Origin: Vulcanimicrobiota bacterium
GTDB lineage: Bacteria > Vulcanimicrobiota > Vulcanimicrobiia > Vulcanimicrobiales > Vulcanimicrobiaceae
Assembly (NCBI GenBank): GCA_028287525.1
Contig: JAQBPM010000347.1
Span: 1 to 41,066, forward strand
Length of the DNA: 41,066 bases
Direction: 5' to 3'
A program made the translations under genes and the position numbers. The notes beneath the pieces were generated by a model. The model had not been told where the DNA came from, ran no database searches, and worked only from the letters and a program-made list of their open reading frames with translations. Numbering within the stretch: position 1 is the stretch's first letter; every line of letters begins with the position of its first letter. Shown here one piece after another: positions 1 through 8,509 of this stretch.

Positions 1-2
1 TC

Positions 3-275
3 GGCGACGATCTTTACGTCGAGGTTCCGGTGCGCGCGTACGATCTCGTGCTGGGCGGCGAAGTGCGCGTGCCGACGATGACGGGTACCGTGCAGATGCG
101 CATTCCGCCGGGAACGCAGAACGAGCAACTGCTCCGCCTCCCCGGCAAAGGGATGCCGAAGCCCGGCGGCGGGTACGGCGACGAATACGTCCGCGTGATC
201 GCGCGTCTCCCGCAGCAGCTCAGCGAGAAAGAACGCGAGCTGTTCCGCGAGCTTGCCGAAATGCGGCCCGCGTAG
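3..275 (+). CDS. dnaJ: DnaJ/CbpA-type co-chaperone, C-terminal fragment (5' truncated)
   Basis: The window opens inside this gene; the frame is open from base 3 and ends at TAG 273-275. The visible 90 residues begin GDDLYVEVPVRAYDLVLGGE and continue with the peptide-binding C-terminal beta domain of Hsp40 proteins, including PTMTGTVQMRIPPGTQ, LRLPGKGMPKPGG and GDEYVRVIARLP. In the family this domain delivers unfolded clients to DnaK. The J-domain and any zinc-finger region lie outside the window, so DnaJ and CbpA cannot be separated. The last residues (LSEKERELFRELAEMRPA) form the usual C-terminal helix. The stop is only 3 bp from the stop of the convergent cobS, leaving no room for a terminator between them. 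Confidence 0.9.
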   Translation, partial: GDDLYVEVPVRAYDLVLGGEVRVPTMTGTVQMRIPPGTQNEQLLRLPGKGMPKPGGGYGDEYVRVIARLPQQLSEKERELFRELAEMRPA

Positions 276-278
276 CGC

Positions 279-1013
279 CTAGGCGCGGTACCCTTCGGTT
301 GCGGCGAGCGAAACCAGGGCCGCGACCTCGGCGACCGTGATCGCGAAACCGTAGACGTCGCCGGCGCGAACGCCGCCTAGCCGCGATTCCGCCCACAGCA
401 TGCAGATCGCGGCGCTCGCGATCGCGACCGCCGCGGCGATCGCGCCGGCGATGCCGAGCGGTACGGCAAGGATCACCGTCAACGCGAACCCGAGCGCGAG
501 CACGGCGAGCGGCGGCCGATCCGCGCGCGCGGCGAATTCCGGAATGCCGCGCACGAACGGAAGCCGTACTGCGTGAACGACGGCACCCCAACGCGCACTC
601 GCACCCGCGAGCGCAAGCGCAGCCGGCAGGCGCGCCGCGGAAAGCGACGACAATGCCGCGACCCAGACGACGACGAGCACCGCCGCACCGGCGACGGCGA
701 ACGTTCCGTGGCGCGGGTCCTTGAGGATTTCCCGTCGCCGCTGCGCCGTCACGCTCGCGAAGAACGCGTCGCATCCGTCGAGAAACCCGTCGAGGTGGAT
801 GGCGCCCGTCAAGACGACGCCGGCGCCGAAGGCTGCGGCGACGGCGAGCGCCGGCGGCGCCGTGTGCGAGACCGCGAGCGCGAGCGACCCGGCGATTCCA
901 CCGACGGTCGCGCCGACGAACGGAAGCCATGCGATGGCGGCAGAATCGACCGGAGCGGCGACGCCGCCCGGAAGGATGCTGAAATACGAGAGTGCGGCGC
1001 GCAGCGACCTCAC
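279..1013 (-). CDS. cobS: Adenosylcobinamide-GDP ribazoletransferase (cobalamin synthase) CobS
   Basis: Joins adenosylcobinamide-GDP to alpha-ribazole(-phosphate), the last assembly step of adenosylcobalamin, in the cytoplasmic membrane. The 244-residue product matches the usual family length. It shows the CobS metal-binding signature at about residues 70-82 (GAIHLDGFLDGCDAF), the KDPRHGTFAV segment, and several hydrophobic helices. The GTG start at 1013 was chosen because it overlaps the cobT TGA by 4 bp (GTGA), the coupling used throughout this operon; the frame stays open further upstream only as an antisense-like Arg-rich extension. It is the last gene of the riboswitch-led cobalamin operon. 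Confidence 0.93.
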   Translation of the reverse strand: MRSLRAALSYFSILPGGVAAPVDSAAIAWLPFVGATVGGIAGSLALAVSHTAPPALAVAAAFGAGVVLTGAIHLDGFLDGCDAFFASVTAQRRREILKDPRHGTFAVAGAAVLVVVWVAALSSLSAARLPAALALAGASARWGAVVHAVRLPFVRGIPEFAARADRPPLAVLALGFALTVILAVPLGIAGAIAAAVAIASAAICMLWAESRLGGVRAGDVYGFAITVAEVAALVSLAATEGYRA

Positions 1014-2071
1014 CGAACCGATTCCGTCGCCACGCCGGCCTCGGAGAACGTGCGCATCTCGTGCACCATCCGCGCTGCGGCGGAGATCAGCGGGAGTGCC
1101 AGCGTCGCCCCCGTCGCTTCGCCGAGCGCGAGGTCGAGATCGAGCAGCGGAACCAGGCCAAGCGCGTCGAGTGCGAGCGAATGCGCGGGTTCGCGCGAAC
1201 GGTGGCCGGCGATGCAGTAGTCGATCGACGCCGGTGCGATCGCGCCGGCGAGCAGCGCCGCGGCTGTCACGATCGAACCGTCGAGGACGACCGCGACGCG
1301 CGCGCGCGCGGCGGCTAGGATGACCCCGGCCAAGCCGACGATCTCGAAACCGCCGACCTCGCTCGCGATGCGCCGCCACGAGTGCTCTCCGATCCGGGCT
1401 AGCCCGGATTCTATCGCGGCGATTTTGCGTGCCAGGCGCCGATCGTCGATGCCGGTTCCGCGTCCGGCTGCGTTCGCCGCCGGCGTATGCGTGAACGCGG
1501 CCACGATCGCCGCCGCCGCCGTCGTGTTGCCGATCCCCAAGTCGCCCAACGCCAGCGTGTCGAACGCCGCGCGCGCGCGGAGCGCCTCGAACGCGGCGAC
1601 GCCGGCGTTTACGACGGCTTCGACACGCTCGGCGGCGATCGCGGGACCCTCCGCCAAGTTTGCGGTCCCCGCTCCGCAGCGCACGTCGATCAAACGGTCG
1701 TGCGCCGGCGACGGCGTTCGAACGCCGAAATCGGCGACGTACACGTCCGCGCCGACCGCCCGCGCGAATGCGTTGGCGGCCGCGATCCCACCGAGCAGAC
1801 CGAGGACCATCTGCGCAGTGACCTCGGAGGGATAGGCGCTCACGCCGTACTCCGCGACGCCGTGATCGGCGGCGGCGATCAGCAGTGCGCGCCGCTCGAA
1901 CGCGTGCGCCGGAATCCCGCCCGCGATCGCGCACAGCCGGACGGCCAAATCCTCGATGCGCCCGAGGCTACCGCGCGGCTTCGTGAGGTCGTCGATCCGG
2001 GCTCGTGCCGCGGCGGCGACGGCCGGTTCGGCGGGTGCGATCTGCTCGCGCCATTGCGACTCATAGTTCAC
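1010..2071 (-). CDS. cobT: Nicotinate-nucleotide--dimethylbenzimidazole phosphoribosyltransferase CobT
   Basis: Activates the lower-ligand base (normally 5,6-dimethylbenzimidazole) to alpha-ribazole 5'-phosphate using nicotinate mononucleotide. At 353 residues it is full length. Visible signatures are KPRGSLGRIEDLAVRL near residue 31, AADHGVAEYGVSAYP, LALGDLGIGNTTAAAA, and LDLDLALGEATGATLALPL near the C-terminus. The Glu of LGEATG, at about residue 318, lines up with the catalytic Glu of characterised CobT. It starts with GTG at 2071, overlapping the end of cobU by 11 bp, and overlaps cobS by 4 bp. Confidence 0.95.
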   Translation of the reverse strand: MNYESQWREQIAPAEPAVAAAARARIDDLTKPRGSLGRIEDLAVRLCAIAGGIPAHAFERRALLIAAADHGVAEYGVSAYPSEVTAQMVLGLLGGIAAANAFARAVGADVYVADFGVRTPSPAHDRLIDVRCGAGTANLAEGPAIAAERVEAVVNAGVAAFEALRARAAFDTLALGDLGIGNTTAAAAIVAAFTHTPAANAAGRGTGIDDRRLARKIAAIESGLARIGEHSWRRIASEVGGFEIVGLAGVILAAARARVAVVLDGSIVTAAALLAGAIAPASIDYCIAGHRSREPAHSLALDALGLVPLLDLDLALGEATGATLALPLISAAARMVHEMRTFSEAGVATESVR

Positions 2072-2654
2072 GAGTTTCTCCTTCGAGCGGGTGTCCGATT
2101 GCGCGCAGATCCACGGCGTAGCCGGCGACGACGAGCTCGACGCGGTCGACGACGCGCGCGATGCGCTGGACGAGGCGGCCGAGCGTATCGCGAAAGACGC
2201 GTCCCTGCGCGCTCGCCGGGACGACGCCCCAGCCGACTTCTTCGGCGACGATCACGACGTCGGCGCGTGCGGCGGCGACCGCGTCGGCGAGCTCGTTTCC
2301 GGCGCGTTCGAGCGCGGCCGGGTTCGTGACCGAGCCGTCCGCCGTCGCGCGCTCCAAGTCGAACATGATCGCGGCGATCCACGTGCCGAGCGCATCGATG
2401 ATGACGCACTCGTGCGGACCGGCTTCCCGCAGCAGCGCAACGAGCGAGGGTCCCGCAGGCGCGGCGGTTTCGACGACCCGCCACGATGCCGGACGGTCGG
2501 CGCGATGACGTGCGACGCGCTCCGCCATCTCCTCGTCGGCGGGGTCGACGGCGGCCGTCGCCGCGAAGATCACGCTCTTTCCGCAGGACCGAGCGAGGGA
2601 AGCGGCGCGAGCGCTCTTGCCCGAACGGACCGGCCCGAGCACGAGCGACCTCAC
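2061..2654 (-). CDS. cobU: Bifunctional adenosylcobinamide kinase/guanylyltransferase CobU
   Basis: Phosphorylates adenosylcobinamide and transfers GMP to it, giving the substrate of CobS. The 197-residue product has a P-loop at residues 7-14 (GPVRSGKS) and the family segment ARHRADRPASWRVVE around residues 48-62, which carries the nucleotide-acceptor histidine region of CobU/CobP. The C-terminal part has VIVAEEVGWGVVPASAQGR and FRDTLGRLVQRIA, both typical of the family. It starts with GTG at 2654 in a 4-bp GTGA overlap with cobD. Confidence 0.95.
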   Translation of the reverse strand: MRSLVLGPVRSGKSARAASLARSCGKSVIFAATAAVDPADEEMAERVARHRADRPASWRVVETAAPAGPSLVALLREAGPHECVIIDALGTWIAAIMFDLERATADGSVTNPAALERAGNELADAVAAARADVVIVAEEVGWGVVPASAQGRVFRDTLGRLVQRIARVVDRVELVVAGYAVDLRAIGHPLEGETREL

Positions 2655-3754
2655 GCGCCGGACCTCTGCGGCCGCATGACGTTCGTGAAGGCTTCGGCAA
2701 CGCGAGCGTTCCGTGCGTCGTCGAGCACGGCGACGCGCACGAAGCAGCCGTCCGGCAAGCCGCGGTAATCGTCGCAGGAGCGCACGAGAACGTGCTCGAG
2801 CGCGAGCAGGTCGGCGCGAAGCGTTCCGGACGTGCCGTGATACCGCGCGCCGGCCTCGCAGAAGAGGAAATTCGTGACCGACGGGAATACGCGCAATCCG
2901 GCGCGGCGCAGAAGCGACGCGAGCACTTCGCGCCGCCGGTCGTTGCTCGTGCGCCGTTCATCGCAGGAGCTCCCGGTGAGAACCGCTTGCGCGATCGCAG
3001 CGTCGGCCGCACCGACGGACCAGGACGGAATCATGCGGCTCATAGCGTCGGTAGTCGCAGAGTCGCTCACTGCGTAGCCGACTCGCACGCCGGGTATCGC
3101 ATGGAACTTCGTGATCGAGCGCAGGACGACCGTGCCGTGGGGAAGCCGGTCGAGCGGCAGGGCGGCACTCGGCGCGTAGTCGACGAACGCTTCGTCCACG
3201 ATCGTGCGTACCCCGACGCGCTGGAGCCGATCGACGAGATCCAGCATGCGTTCCGCGGGCAGCGCGCTGCCGGTCGGATTGTTCGGATTGGCGAGGACGC
3301 AGCACGCCGGCGCGAGCGTTCGCGCGCGCTCGACCAAGGCCGGCACGTCCGGGAGGAACCCGTCGTCCGGGTGCAGCGGTACCTCGAGACTCGGCATCTC
3401 CAGCGTGGCGAGTGCCTTTCGGTACTCGCTGAACGACGGCACCGGCAGGATGCACCGCGCCGCGTTCGTCGCGCGAAGCGCGCTCGCGATGAGCGCCGCG
3501 GAGCCGTTGGCGACCACGACGCGGTCGGCGCCCACGCCTGCGTGGTTCGCCGCCGCCGCCTGCAACTCGCGATAGTGCGGGTCGGGATAGCGCGAGAACG
3601 CCGCCGGGTCCGAGGCCAAGGCTCGCAGCACGGCCGCCACTTCACCCGGTGGACCTTCGGGGGCGATGTTGGCGCTGGCGTCGATGAGCGCGTCGAGGGA
3701 GAGGTGAAGGTCGCGCGCCGCCGCGCGTGCGTCACCGCCGTGAACGACGTGCAT
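2651..3754 (-). CDS. cobD: PLP-dependent threonine-phosphate decarboxylase CobD (histidinol-phosphate aminotransferase fold)
   Basis: Likely makes (R)-1-amino-2-propanol phosphate from threonine phosphate for the nucleotide-loop linker. The 367-residue protein has the fold-type I aminotransferase pattern: SRYPDPHYRELQAA near 54, NPNNPTG at 156-162, VDEAFVDY at 186-193, and SITKFHAIPGVRVGY with the probable PLP lysine at K216. Start ATG 3754 (MHVVHGGDAR) matches the family N-terminus; a longer upstream frame would run into cbiB antisense-like sequence. It overlaps cbiB by 23 bp and cobU by 4 bp. Sequence alone does not fully separate CobD from HisC, but its place between cbiB and cobU decides the call. 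Confidence 0.9.
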   Translation of the reverse strand: MHVVHGGDARAAARDLHLSLDALIDASANIAPEGPPGEVAAVLRALASDPAAFSRYPDPHYRELQAAAANHAGVGADRVVVANGSAALIASALRATNAARCILPVPSFSEYRKALATLEMPSLEVPLHPDDGFLPDVPALVERARTLAPACCVLANPNNPTGSALPAERMLDLVDRLQRVGVRTIVDEAFVDYAPSAALPLDRLPHGTVVLRSITKFHAIPGVRVGYAVSDSATTDAMSRMIPSWSVGAADAAIAQAVLTGSSCDERRTSNDRRREVLASLLRRAGLRVFPSVTNFLFCEAGARYHGTSGTLRADLLALEHVLVRSCDDYRGLPDGCFVRVAVLDDARNARVAEAFTNVMRPQRSGA

Positions 3755-4661
3755 GCGACGTGACGAGTGCGGTGACGATGAGTGCCGCGGCGACGGCGCG
3801 TCCGAGGTGCAGCGCGCGACGCAGGTCGCGCGCCTGCGGTGCGGCGCCGGATCCGAGATGCGCGCGCACGATCGGCGCACCGCCGTACGTCGCCGGTCCG
3901 CCGAGGCGAATGCCGAGCGCACCCGCCATCGCCGCTTCGGGCCAGCCGGCGTTGGGGCTGGCGTGCCGGCCGGCGTGACGCAGCGTCGAAAGTGCGCGCC
4001 GCACATCGCCGCCTGCAAGGGGGGCGCACAGAGCGATCGTGAGCGCGACGAGGCGGGCGGGGAGGTAGTTCGCGACATCGTCGGCTCGCGCGGCAAAACT
4101 GCCGAACCACGTGTACGGCGCTTCGCGATGACCGATCATCGAGTCGAGCGTGCTCACGGCTTTGAAGCCGAGCGCCGCTTCGGTCCCGAACGCCGCCAGC
4201 AAGAGCAGCGGCGTCGCAACGCCGTCACAGAGGCTTTCGGCGAGCGATTCGATCGCCGCCGCGGCGATCGCGCCGGCATCGAGGTCGTCGACGTCGCGCC
4301 CGACGATCTCCCCCAACGCGACGCGCGCAGACGGGACGTCGTCGCGCTCCAGCGCCGCGAGCACGGTCGAAACCGACTCGTCCAGGCTGCGCACCGCGAT
4401 CGTCGAGGCCGCGAGGACGGCGAGCGCAACGGTGCCGCCGACGCGGCGCACGGCTGCGGCGAACAGAACGGAGGCCGTCACGAGCGCGATCGTGAGCGTC
4501 GCGCCGGCGACGAGCTCGACCGCGGCGGGACGCCGGCGCCGCAGCGCGACGCGCTCGGCGCATGCGATCGCCGCGCCCATGAAACGCACGGGATGCGGAA
4601 GCCCCGGAGGATCGCCGATGGCGAGGTCGAGTACGACGCCGGCCAGCACTTCGGCCATCAT
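3732..4661 (-). CDS. cbiB: Adenosylcobinamide-phosphate synthase CbiB
   Basis: Membrane enzyme that attaches aminopropanol (phosphate) to adenosylcobyric acid. The 309-residue product starts MMAEVLAGVVLDLAIGDPPG and carries the CbiB landmarks LPHPVRFMGAAI, ESLAESLCDGVATPLL, KAVSTLDSMIGHR, RADDVANYLPARL and SPNAGWPEAAMAGALGIRLGG. There are several hydrophobic helices. The first ATG (4661) forms an ATGA overlap with the cobQ stop; a second ATG follows at once, at 4658. It overlaps the downstream cobD start by 23 bp. Confidence 0.95.
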   Translation of the reverse strand: MMAEVLAGVVLDLAIGDPPGLPHPVRFMGAAIACAERVALRRRRPAAVELVAGATLTIALVTASVLFAAAVRRVGGTVALAVLAASTIAVRSLDESVSTVLAALERDDVPSARVALGEIVGRDVDDLDAGAIAAAAIESLAESLCDGVATPLLLLAAFGTEAALGFKAVSTLDSMIGHREAPYTWFGSFAARADDVANYLPARLVALTIALCAPLAGGDVRRALSTLRHAGRHASPNAGWPEAAMAGALGIRLGGPATYGGAPIVRAHLGSGAAPQARDLRRALHLGRAVAAALIVTALVTSHARRSRR

Positions 4662-6175
4662 GCGCGCGTGACCGCGCGCGCGGTGAAGTCGCCCAGCACG
4701 CGGTCGACGTCGAGATGGGCCGCGACGTGCGCCGCCCACCGGTCGATGCGCGCGTCCAGCGTCGGACGCCGCACCAGGTCGCGCGCGGCCTCGAGTCCGC
4801 GCGACGCGCGCCACGATCGAACGAACGCGTGCCGCAGCGCGTCGACCGCGAAGAGATCGTGAACGTACGTGCCGACGATCAGCCCGTCGGCCGAGACCGC
4901 GCCGTCGTCCCACGACTCCGCCGCCGATCGCAGGCGCGCAAACGGCAGTTCGCGCGTCCGCGTCACGCCGAAGTGGATCTCGTACCCCTCGAACGCAGCT
5001 GAAGCATCCGGCGCTCCCAGCGTCGTACCGTGCACGCGGCGCGTCGTCTTGCGCGCGTTGAGCGCGGTGGAAGCGTCGAGCAACCCGAGTCCCTCGCCGC
5101 TCTCCGCGCCTTCGACGCCATGCGGATCGTCGATCGCGCGGCCGAGCATTTGATAGCCGCCGCACAGGCCGACGATCGGCCGCTGCCGCTTCGCGAACTC
5201 ACGGATCGTCGCTGCCAGCCCGGCCTCGTGCATCCAACGCAGATCCGCCAGCGTCGATTTGCTGCCCGGCAAAATGACGACGTCGGCGTCGCGGAGGGCC
5301 TCCGGGTGCCGGACCATCCGAAGCGCCAGCGACGGCTCGCGCCGAAGCGGTTCCGCATCCGATAGGTTGGAGCCGTGCGGAAAATCGAGCACCGCGATCC
5401 GCAAGCGGCGCCGTGCACCCGTCTCGTCGTCCCAGGCTGCCGGCCACGGCTGCGCAGCGTAGCGGTCCTCATCCTCGATGTCGAGGTCGGCGAGCCACGG
5501 GATCACGCCGGCGCACGGGACGGCCTCCCTGCGTTCGATCGCTGTGACGCCCGGCGCGAGCAGCGCCGCATCGCCGCGGAACCGGTTGAGCGCGAACGCG
5601 ACGATGCGCGCGCGCTCGAGGGGCTCCAAGAGCGCGAGCGTGCCGACGAGCGCGGCGAACGCACCGCCCCGGTCGATGTCGGCGACGAGCAGACACCGTG
5701 CGTTCGCGGCCTCGGCCATGCGCATGTTGACGATGTCGCCGTCACGGAGGTTGATCTCGGCCGGCGAGCCGGCGCCCTCGATCACCATCACGTCGGCATC
5801 GCGCGCGAGCCGGCTGTACGCGTCGAGGACCACGGGGAAAAGCTCGGCGGTGCGCCGCCGGTGATAGTCCCACGCATCTTCGTCGCCGAGAACGCGGCCG
5901 AGCAGGACGACTTGCGAGCGGCGCTCTCCGGTCGGCTTGAGCAAGATCGGATTCATCTCGGCAACCGGCGTGCGCCGCGCGGCGCAGGCTTGCACGAACT
6001 GTGCGCGGCCGATCTCGGCGCCGTCCGGCGTGACGGCCGCTTCGAGCGACATGTTCTGCGCCTTGAACGGCGCGACACGCAAGCCGCGATCGGAGAGAAT
6101 GCGGCACACCGCCGCAGCGATCAGCGACTTGCCGACGCTCGAAGCGGTGCCCAACACCATGACCGCGGGCGTCAC
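4658..6175 (-). CDS. cobQ: Cobyric acid synthase CobQ
   Basis: Glutamine- and ATP-dependent amidation of four side chains of adenosylcobyrinic acid a,c-diamide. The synthetase domain begins with a P-loop at residues 9-17 (GTASSVGKS), followed by FKAQNMSLEA, EMNPILLKPTGE and VIEGAGSPAEINL. The class I glutamine amidotransferase domain has the nucleophile Cys in GLCGGYQMLG (about C338) and the catalytic His in GTYVHDLF (about H439). Start GTG 6175 gives 505 residues, close to characterised CobQ, and makes a 4-bp GTGA overlap with pduO; an in-frame GTG at 6190 is an alternative. Its presence implies supply of cobyrinic acid diamide, although no corrin-ring genes are nearby. Confidence 0.95.
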   Translation of the reverse strand: MTPAVMVLGTASSVGKSLIAAAVCRILSDRGLRVAPFKAQNMSLEAAVTPDGAEIGRAQFVQACAARRTPVAEMNPILLKPTGERRSQVVLLGRVLGDEDAWDYHRRRTAELFPVVLDAYSRLARDADVMVIEGAGSPAEINLRDGDIVNMRMAEAANARCLLVADIDRGGAFAALVGTLALLEPLERARIVAFALNRFRGDAALLAPGVTAIERREAVPCAGVIPWLADLDIEDEDRYAAQPWPAAWDDETGARRRLRIAVLDFPHGSNLSDAEPLRREPSLALRMVRHPEALRDADVVILPGSKSTLADLRWMHEAGLAATIREFAKRQRPIVGLCGGYQMLGRAIDDPHGVEGAESGEGLGLLDASTALNARKTTRRVHGTTLGAPDASAAFEGYEIHFGVTRTRELPFARLRSAAESWDDGAVSADGLIVGTYVHDLFAVDALRHAFVRSWRASRGLEAARDLVRRPTLDARIDRWAAHVAAHLDVDRVLGDFTARAVTRA

Positions 6176-6750
6176 CAGGCGCGCGACCACGGCGGCCCCG
6201 GGTGCGCTTCGTCGCGCAAACGCGCATCGACGCCGATTCGCGCCTCTACCTTGCGCGCACAGAGCCACAGAACGTCGGAGAGCCGGTTGAGATACTTGAG
6301 CACGTTGACCTGGATCGGCTCGCCCGCGGTGACGAAACGGACGACGTTGCGCTCGGCGCGACGCGCGACGGTTCGGGCGAGATCGAATGCCGCCGATCGG
6401 CGGTCCTCCCCGGAGATGGACCAGTCGCGCAGGATCCCCGGCTCCGCCTCGAGTCGCGCGACGGCGTCGTCGAGCCGCTGCACGAAGGCGTCGCCGATGA
6501 CGGGAATCTCGCGCCGGCTGCCCGGCTTCGTCGAAACCGCCGAGCCGATCGCGAAGAGGTCGCGCTGAATCGCCCGCGCGAGCGCAGCGACTTCCGCGTC
6601 GTCGCAGAACGCGCGGGCCAGTCCGATCGCCGCGTTGAGCTCGTCGATCGACCCGTACGCTTCGACGCGAGCATCCGCTTTGCTGGTACGGCTTCCGCCG
6701 CCCAGCCCCGTGCTGCCGTCGTCCCCGCGACGCGTAGCAATGCTTTTCAT
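6172..6750 (-). CDS. pduO: PduO-type cob(I)alamin adenosyltransferase
   Basis: Transfers the 5'-deoxyadenosyl group of ATP to cob(I)alamin or other reduced corrinoids. The 192-residue protein has the PduO ATP-binding N-terminus (ATRRGDDGSTGLGGGSRTSK), the VEAYGSIDELNAAIGLAR motif, and the C-terminal ARRAERNVVRFV and VNVLKYLNRLSDVLW signatures. It is a single-domain member without a C-terminal GlcG-like (DUF336) domain. ATG 6750 overlaps the btuD stop as ATGA. It sits between import (btu) and late assembly (cob), the logical point for adenosylating imported corrinoid. Confidence 0.94.
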   Translation of the reverse strand: MKSIATRRGDDGSTGLGGGSRTSKADARVEAYGSIDELNAAIGLARAFCDDAEVAALARAIQRDLFAIGSAVSTKPGSRREIPVIGDAFVQRLDDAVARLEAEPGILRDWSISGEDRRSAAFDLARTVARRAERNVVRFVTAGEPIQVNVLKYLNRLSDVLWLCARKVEARIGVDARLRDEAHPGPPWSRAW

Positions 6751-7532
6751 GCGAACGCCTCCTCTCGTTGAAAAACCGGTGCGATCAGCAGCGCTCCGGG
6801 CGCGTGCTCGACGACCTGCATCGGCACGCCGTAGCATGCGGAGAGGTGCTCGGGCGTCAGCACCTCCGCCGGAGTTCCGGCGGCACGAGCCGAGCCCGCG
6901 CCGAGCAGAACGATGCGGTGCGCGAACGCCGCCGCGAGGTTGAGGTCGTGCAGCACGACGACGACGAGCTTTCCGCCCTCCGCCGAGCGGCGCAATCCTG
7001 CCAGCAGCGCCGCGGCGTTGCGGACGTCGAGATGACTGGTCGGTTCGTCGAGCATGATCGCCGGCGTCGACTGCGCGAGCGCCATCGCGATCCACACGCG
7101 CTGCTGTTCGCCCGTGGAGAGCGTCGCGGTGTCGCGCGCCGCAAGCGCGACGAGTCCCATCACGTCGAGCGCGCGGTCGACTTCGTCGAGGTCCTCGCGG
7201 CGCGAGCGGGTCAGCCACCACGGCCGGTGCGCGAGGCGGCCTTGCAGGACGACCTCGCGCACGATCATCGGCTCGCCCGTGACGTCGTCGGCCGGCAGAT
7301 ACGCGAGACGCAGCGCGCGCCGGCGCGCGCTCAGCGCGTGAACGGAAGCGTCGTTCACGAACACGGTTCCCGCCAGCGGTGCGATTCGGCCGGCGAGCGT
7401 CGCGAGCAGCGTGCTCTTGCCGACGCCGTTGGGACCGATGATCGCGACGAGGCTGCCTGGAGCGAGCAGCATGTCGGGGACGTCGACGAGCGGTGTTCGC
7501 CGCCCCGCGACGAGCGCTTTGGTCTCGATCAC
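6747..7532 (-). CDS. btuD: Vitamin B12 ABC importer, ATP-binding protein BtuD
   Basis: ATPase of the corrinoid importer at the inner membrane. The 261-residue protein has Walker A GPNGVGKST at 33-41, a signature helix TLSTGEQQRVWIAMALAQ, Walker B AIMLDEPTSHLD and the H-loop VVVLHDLNLA. Spacing fits FecCD/BtuCD-type importers. It starts with GTG 7532 in a GTGA overlap with btuC. The metal-chelate ABC family also serves siderophores and haem, so substrate is assigned from the B12 riboswitch and neighbouring cob genes. Confidence 0.92.
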   Translation of the reverse strand: MIETKALVAGRRTPLVDVPDMLLAPGSLVAIIGPNGVGKSTLLATLAGRIAPLAGTVFVNDASVHALSARRRALRLAYLPADDVTGEPMIVREVVLQGRLAHRPWWLTRSRREDLDEVDRALDVMGLVALAARDTATLSTGEQQRVWIAMALAQSTPAIMLDEPTSHLDVRNAAALLAGLRRSAEGGKLVVVVLHDLNLAAAFAHRIVLLGAGSARAAGTPAEVLTPEHLSACYGVPMQVVEHAPGALLIAPVFQREEAFA

Positions 7533-8509
7533 GCGATGCGCGTCGTGCGGCCGACGATGGCGAGGAACGCGGGAACGCCGACGATCGAGAGCAGGATCCC
7601 GACGGGAAGTTCGATCGGCGGCGCGGCTCCGCGCGCGACCAGGTCGGCGAGCACGACGACGAGCCCGCCTAGCGGCGCGGATGCGGCCGCGACCCACGGT
7701 ACGCTTCCCCCGACGAGCCGGCGCGCGGCGTGCGGCACGAGCAGTCCGACGAAGCCGATGACTCCGGAGACGCTCACCGCACCGGCGGCGAGCAGCGAGC
7801 TTGCCACAACGACGACGAACTGGGTTCGCATTACGTCGACCCCGACGCCGGCGGCGCGTTCCCGGCCTAAGCGCATCGCGTCGAGCGAGGGCGCGACCGC
7901 CAGCGTCAGCGCGAGTCCGGCGGCGGCCGTGAGCGTCGCCCAACGGACGTCGGGCCAACCGTGCCCGGTCAGGCTTCCGCCGAGCCACGACAAGATGCTC
8001 AGCGACATCCCCGCATGCGGCGCCATCAAGATCGCGAGCGTCGTCAACGCCGCGCACAACGACGATACGCCGACGCCCACGAGGATCAAGCGGTGCTGCG
8101 ACGACGTTCCGGCTCCGCGAGCGACGGCAAGCGACACCGACGTCGCAGCGATCGCGCCGCCGAACGCGGCGAGGGTATACAGCGAAGCCGGCGCGCCGGC
8201 GAGAATCGCGAGCGCGACCGCGAGCCCCGCTCCGCCGCTCGCGCCCATCAGATACGGATCCGCCAGCGGGTTGCGCAGGGCCGTCTGCAGCAGTGCGCCC
8301 GCCGTTCCGAGCGAGCATCCGACCAAGATGCCCGCCGCGATGCGCGGCGCGCGCAGCTCGCGCACCACGTACGCGCCGACGCCCTCGCCGTGCCGAAGGG
8401 CGCCGAGGGCGTCGCTTCCCGAGACGTGTACAGCGCCGATGGTCACGCTTACCGCCGCCGCGGCGACGAGCGCGGCAGCGAGAAGCGACACGGTCGCCGA
8501 GCGCGTCAT
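7529..8509 (-). CDS. btuC: Vitamin B12 ABC importer, permease BtuC
   Basis: FecCD-family permease of 326 residues made mostly of hydrophobic helices, expected to form the corrinoid channel with BtuD. Family landmarks are LRAPRIAAGILVGCSLGTAG, ALLQTALRNPLADPYLMGAS, LSWLGGSLTG, GVIGFVGLLVPHAARRLVG and the C-terminal IELPVGILLSIVGVPAFL. ATG 8509 overlaps the btuF stop as ATGA; longer upstream frames are antisense-like. The substrate assignment rests on operon context. Confidence 0.93.
   Translation of the reverse strand: MTRSATVSLLAAALVAAAAVSVTIGAVHVSGSDALGALRHGEGVGAYVVRELRAPRIAAGILVGCSLGTAGALLQTALRNPLADPYLMGASGGAGLAVALAILAGAPASLYTLAAFGGAIAATSVSLAVARGAGTSSQHRLILVGVGVSSLCAALTTLAILMAPHAGMSLSILSWLGGSLTGHGWPDVRWATLTAAAGLALTLAVAPSLDAMRLGRERAAGVGVDVMRTQFVVVVASSLLAAGAVSVSGVIGFVGLLVPHAARRLVGGSVPWVAAASAPLGGLVVVLADLVARGAAPPIELPVGILLSIVGVPAFLAIVGRTTRIA

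Noticed and set aside
3755-4096. N-terminal extension of the cobD frame
   Set aside because: It lies inside cbiB and adds Arg/Pro-rich sequence not found in the family; ATG 3754 fits homologues.
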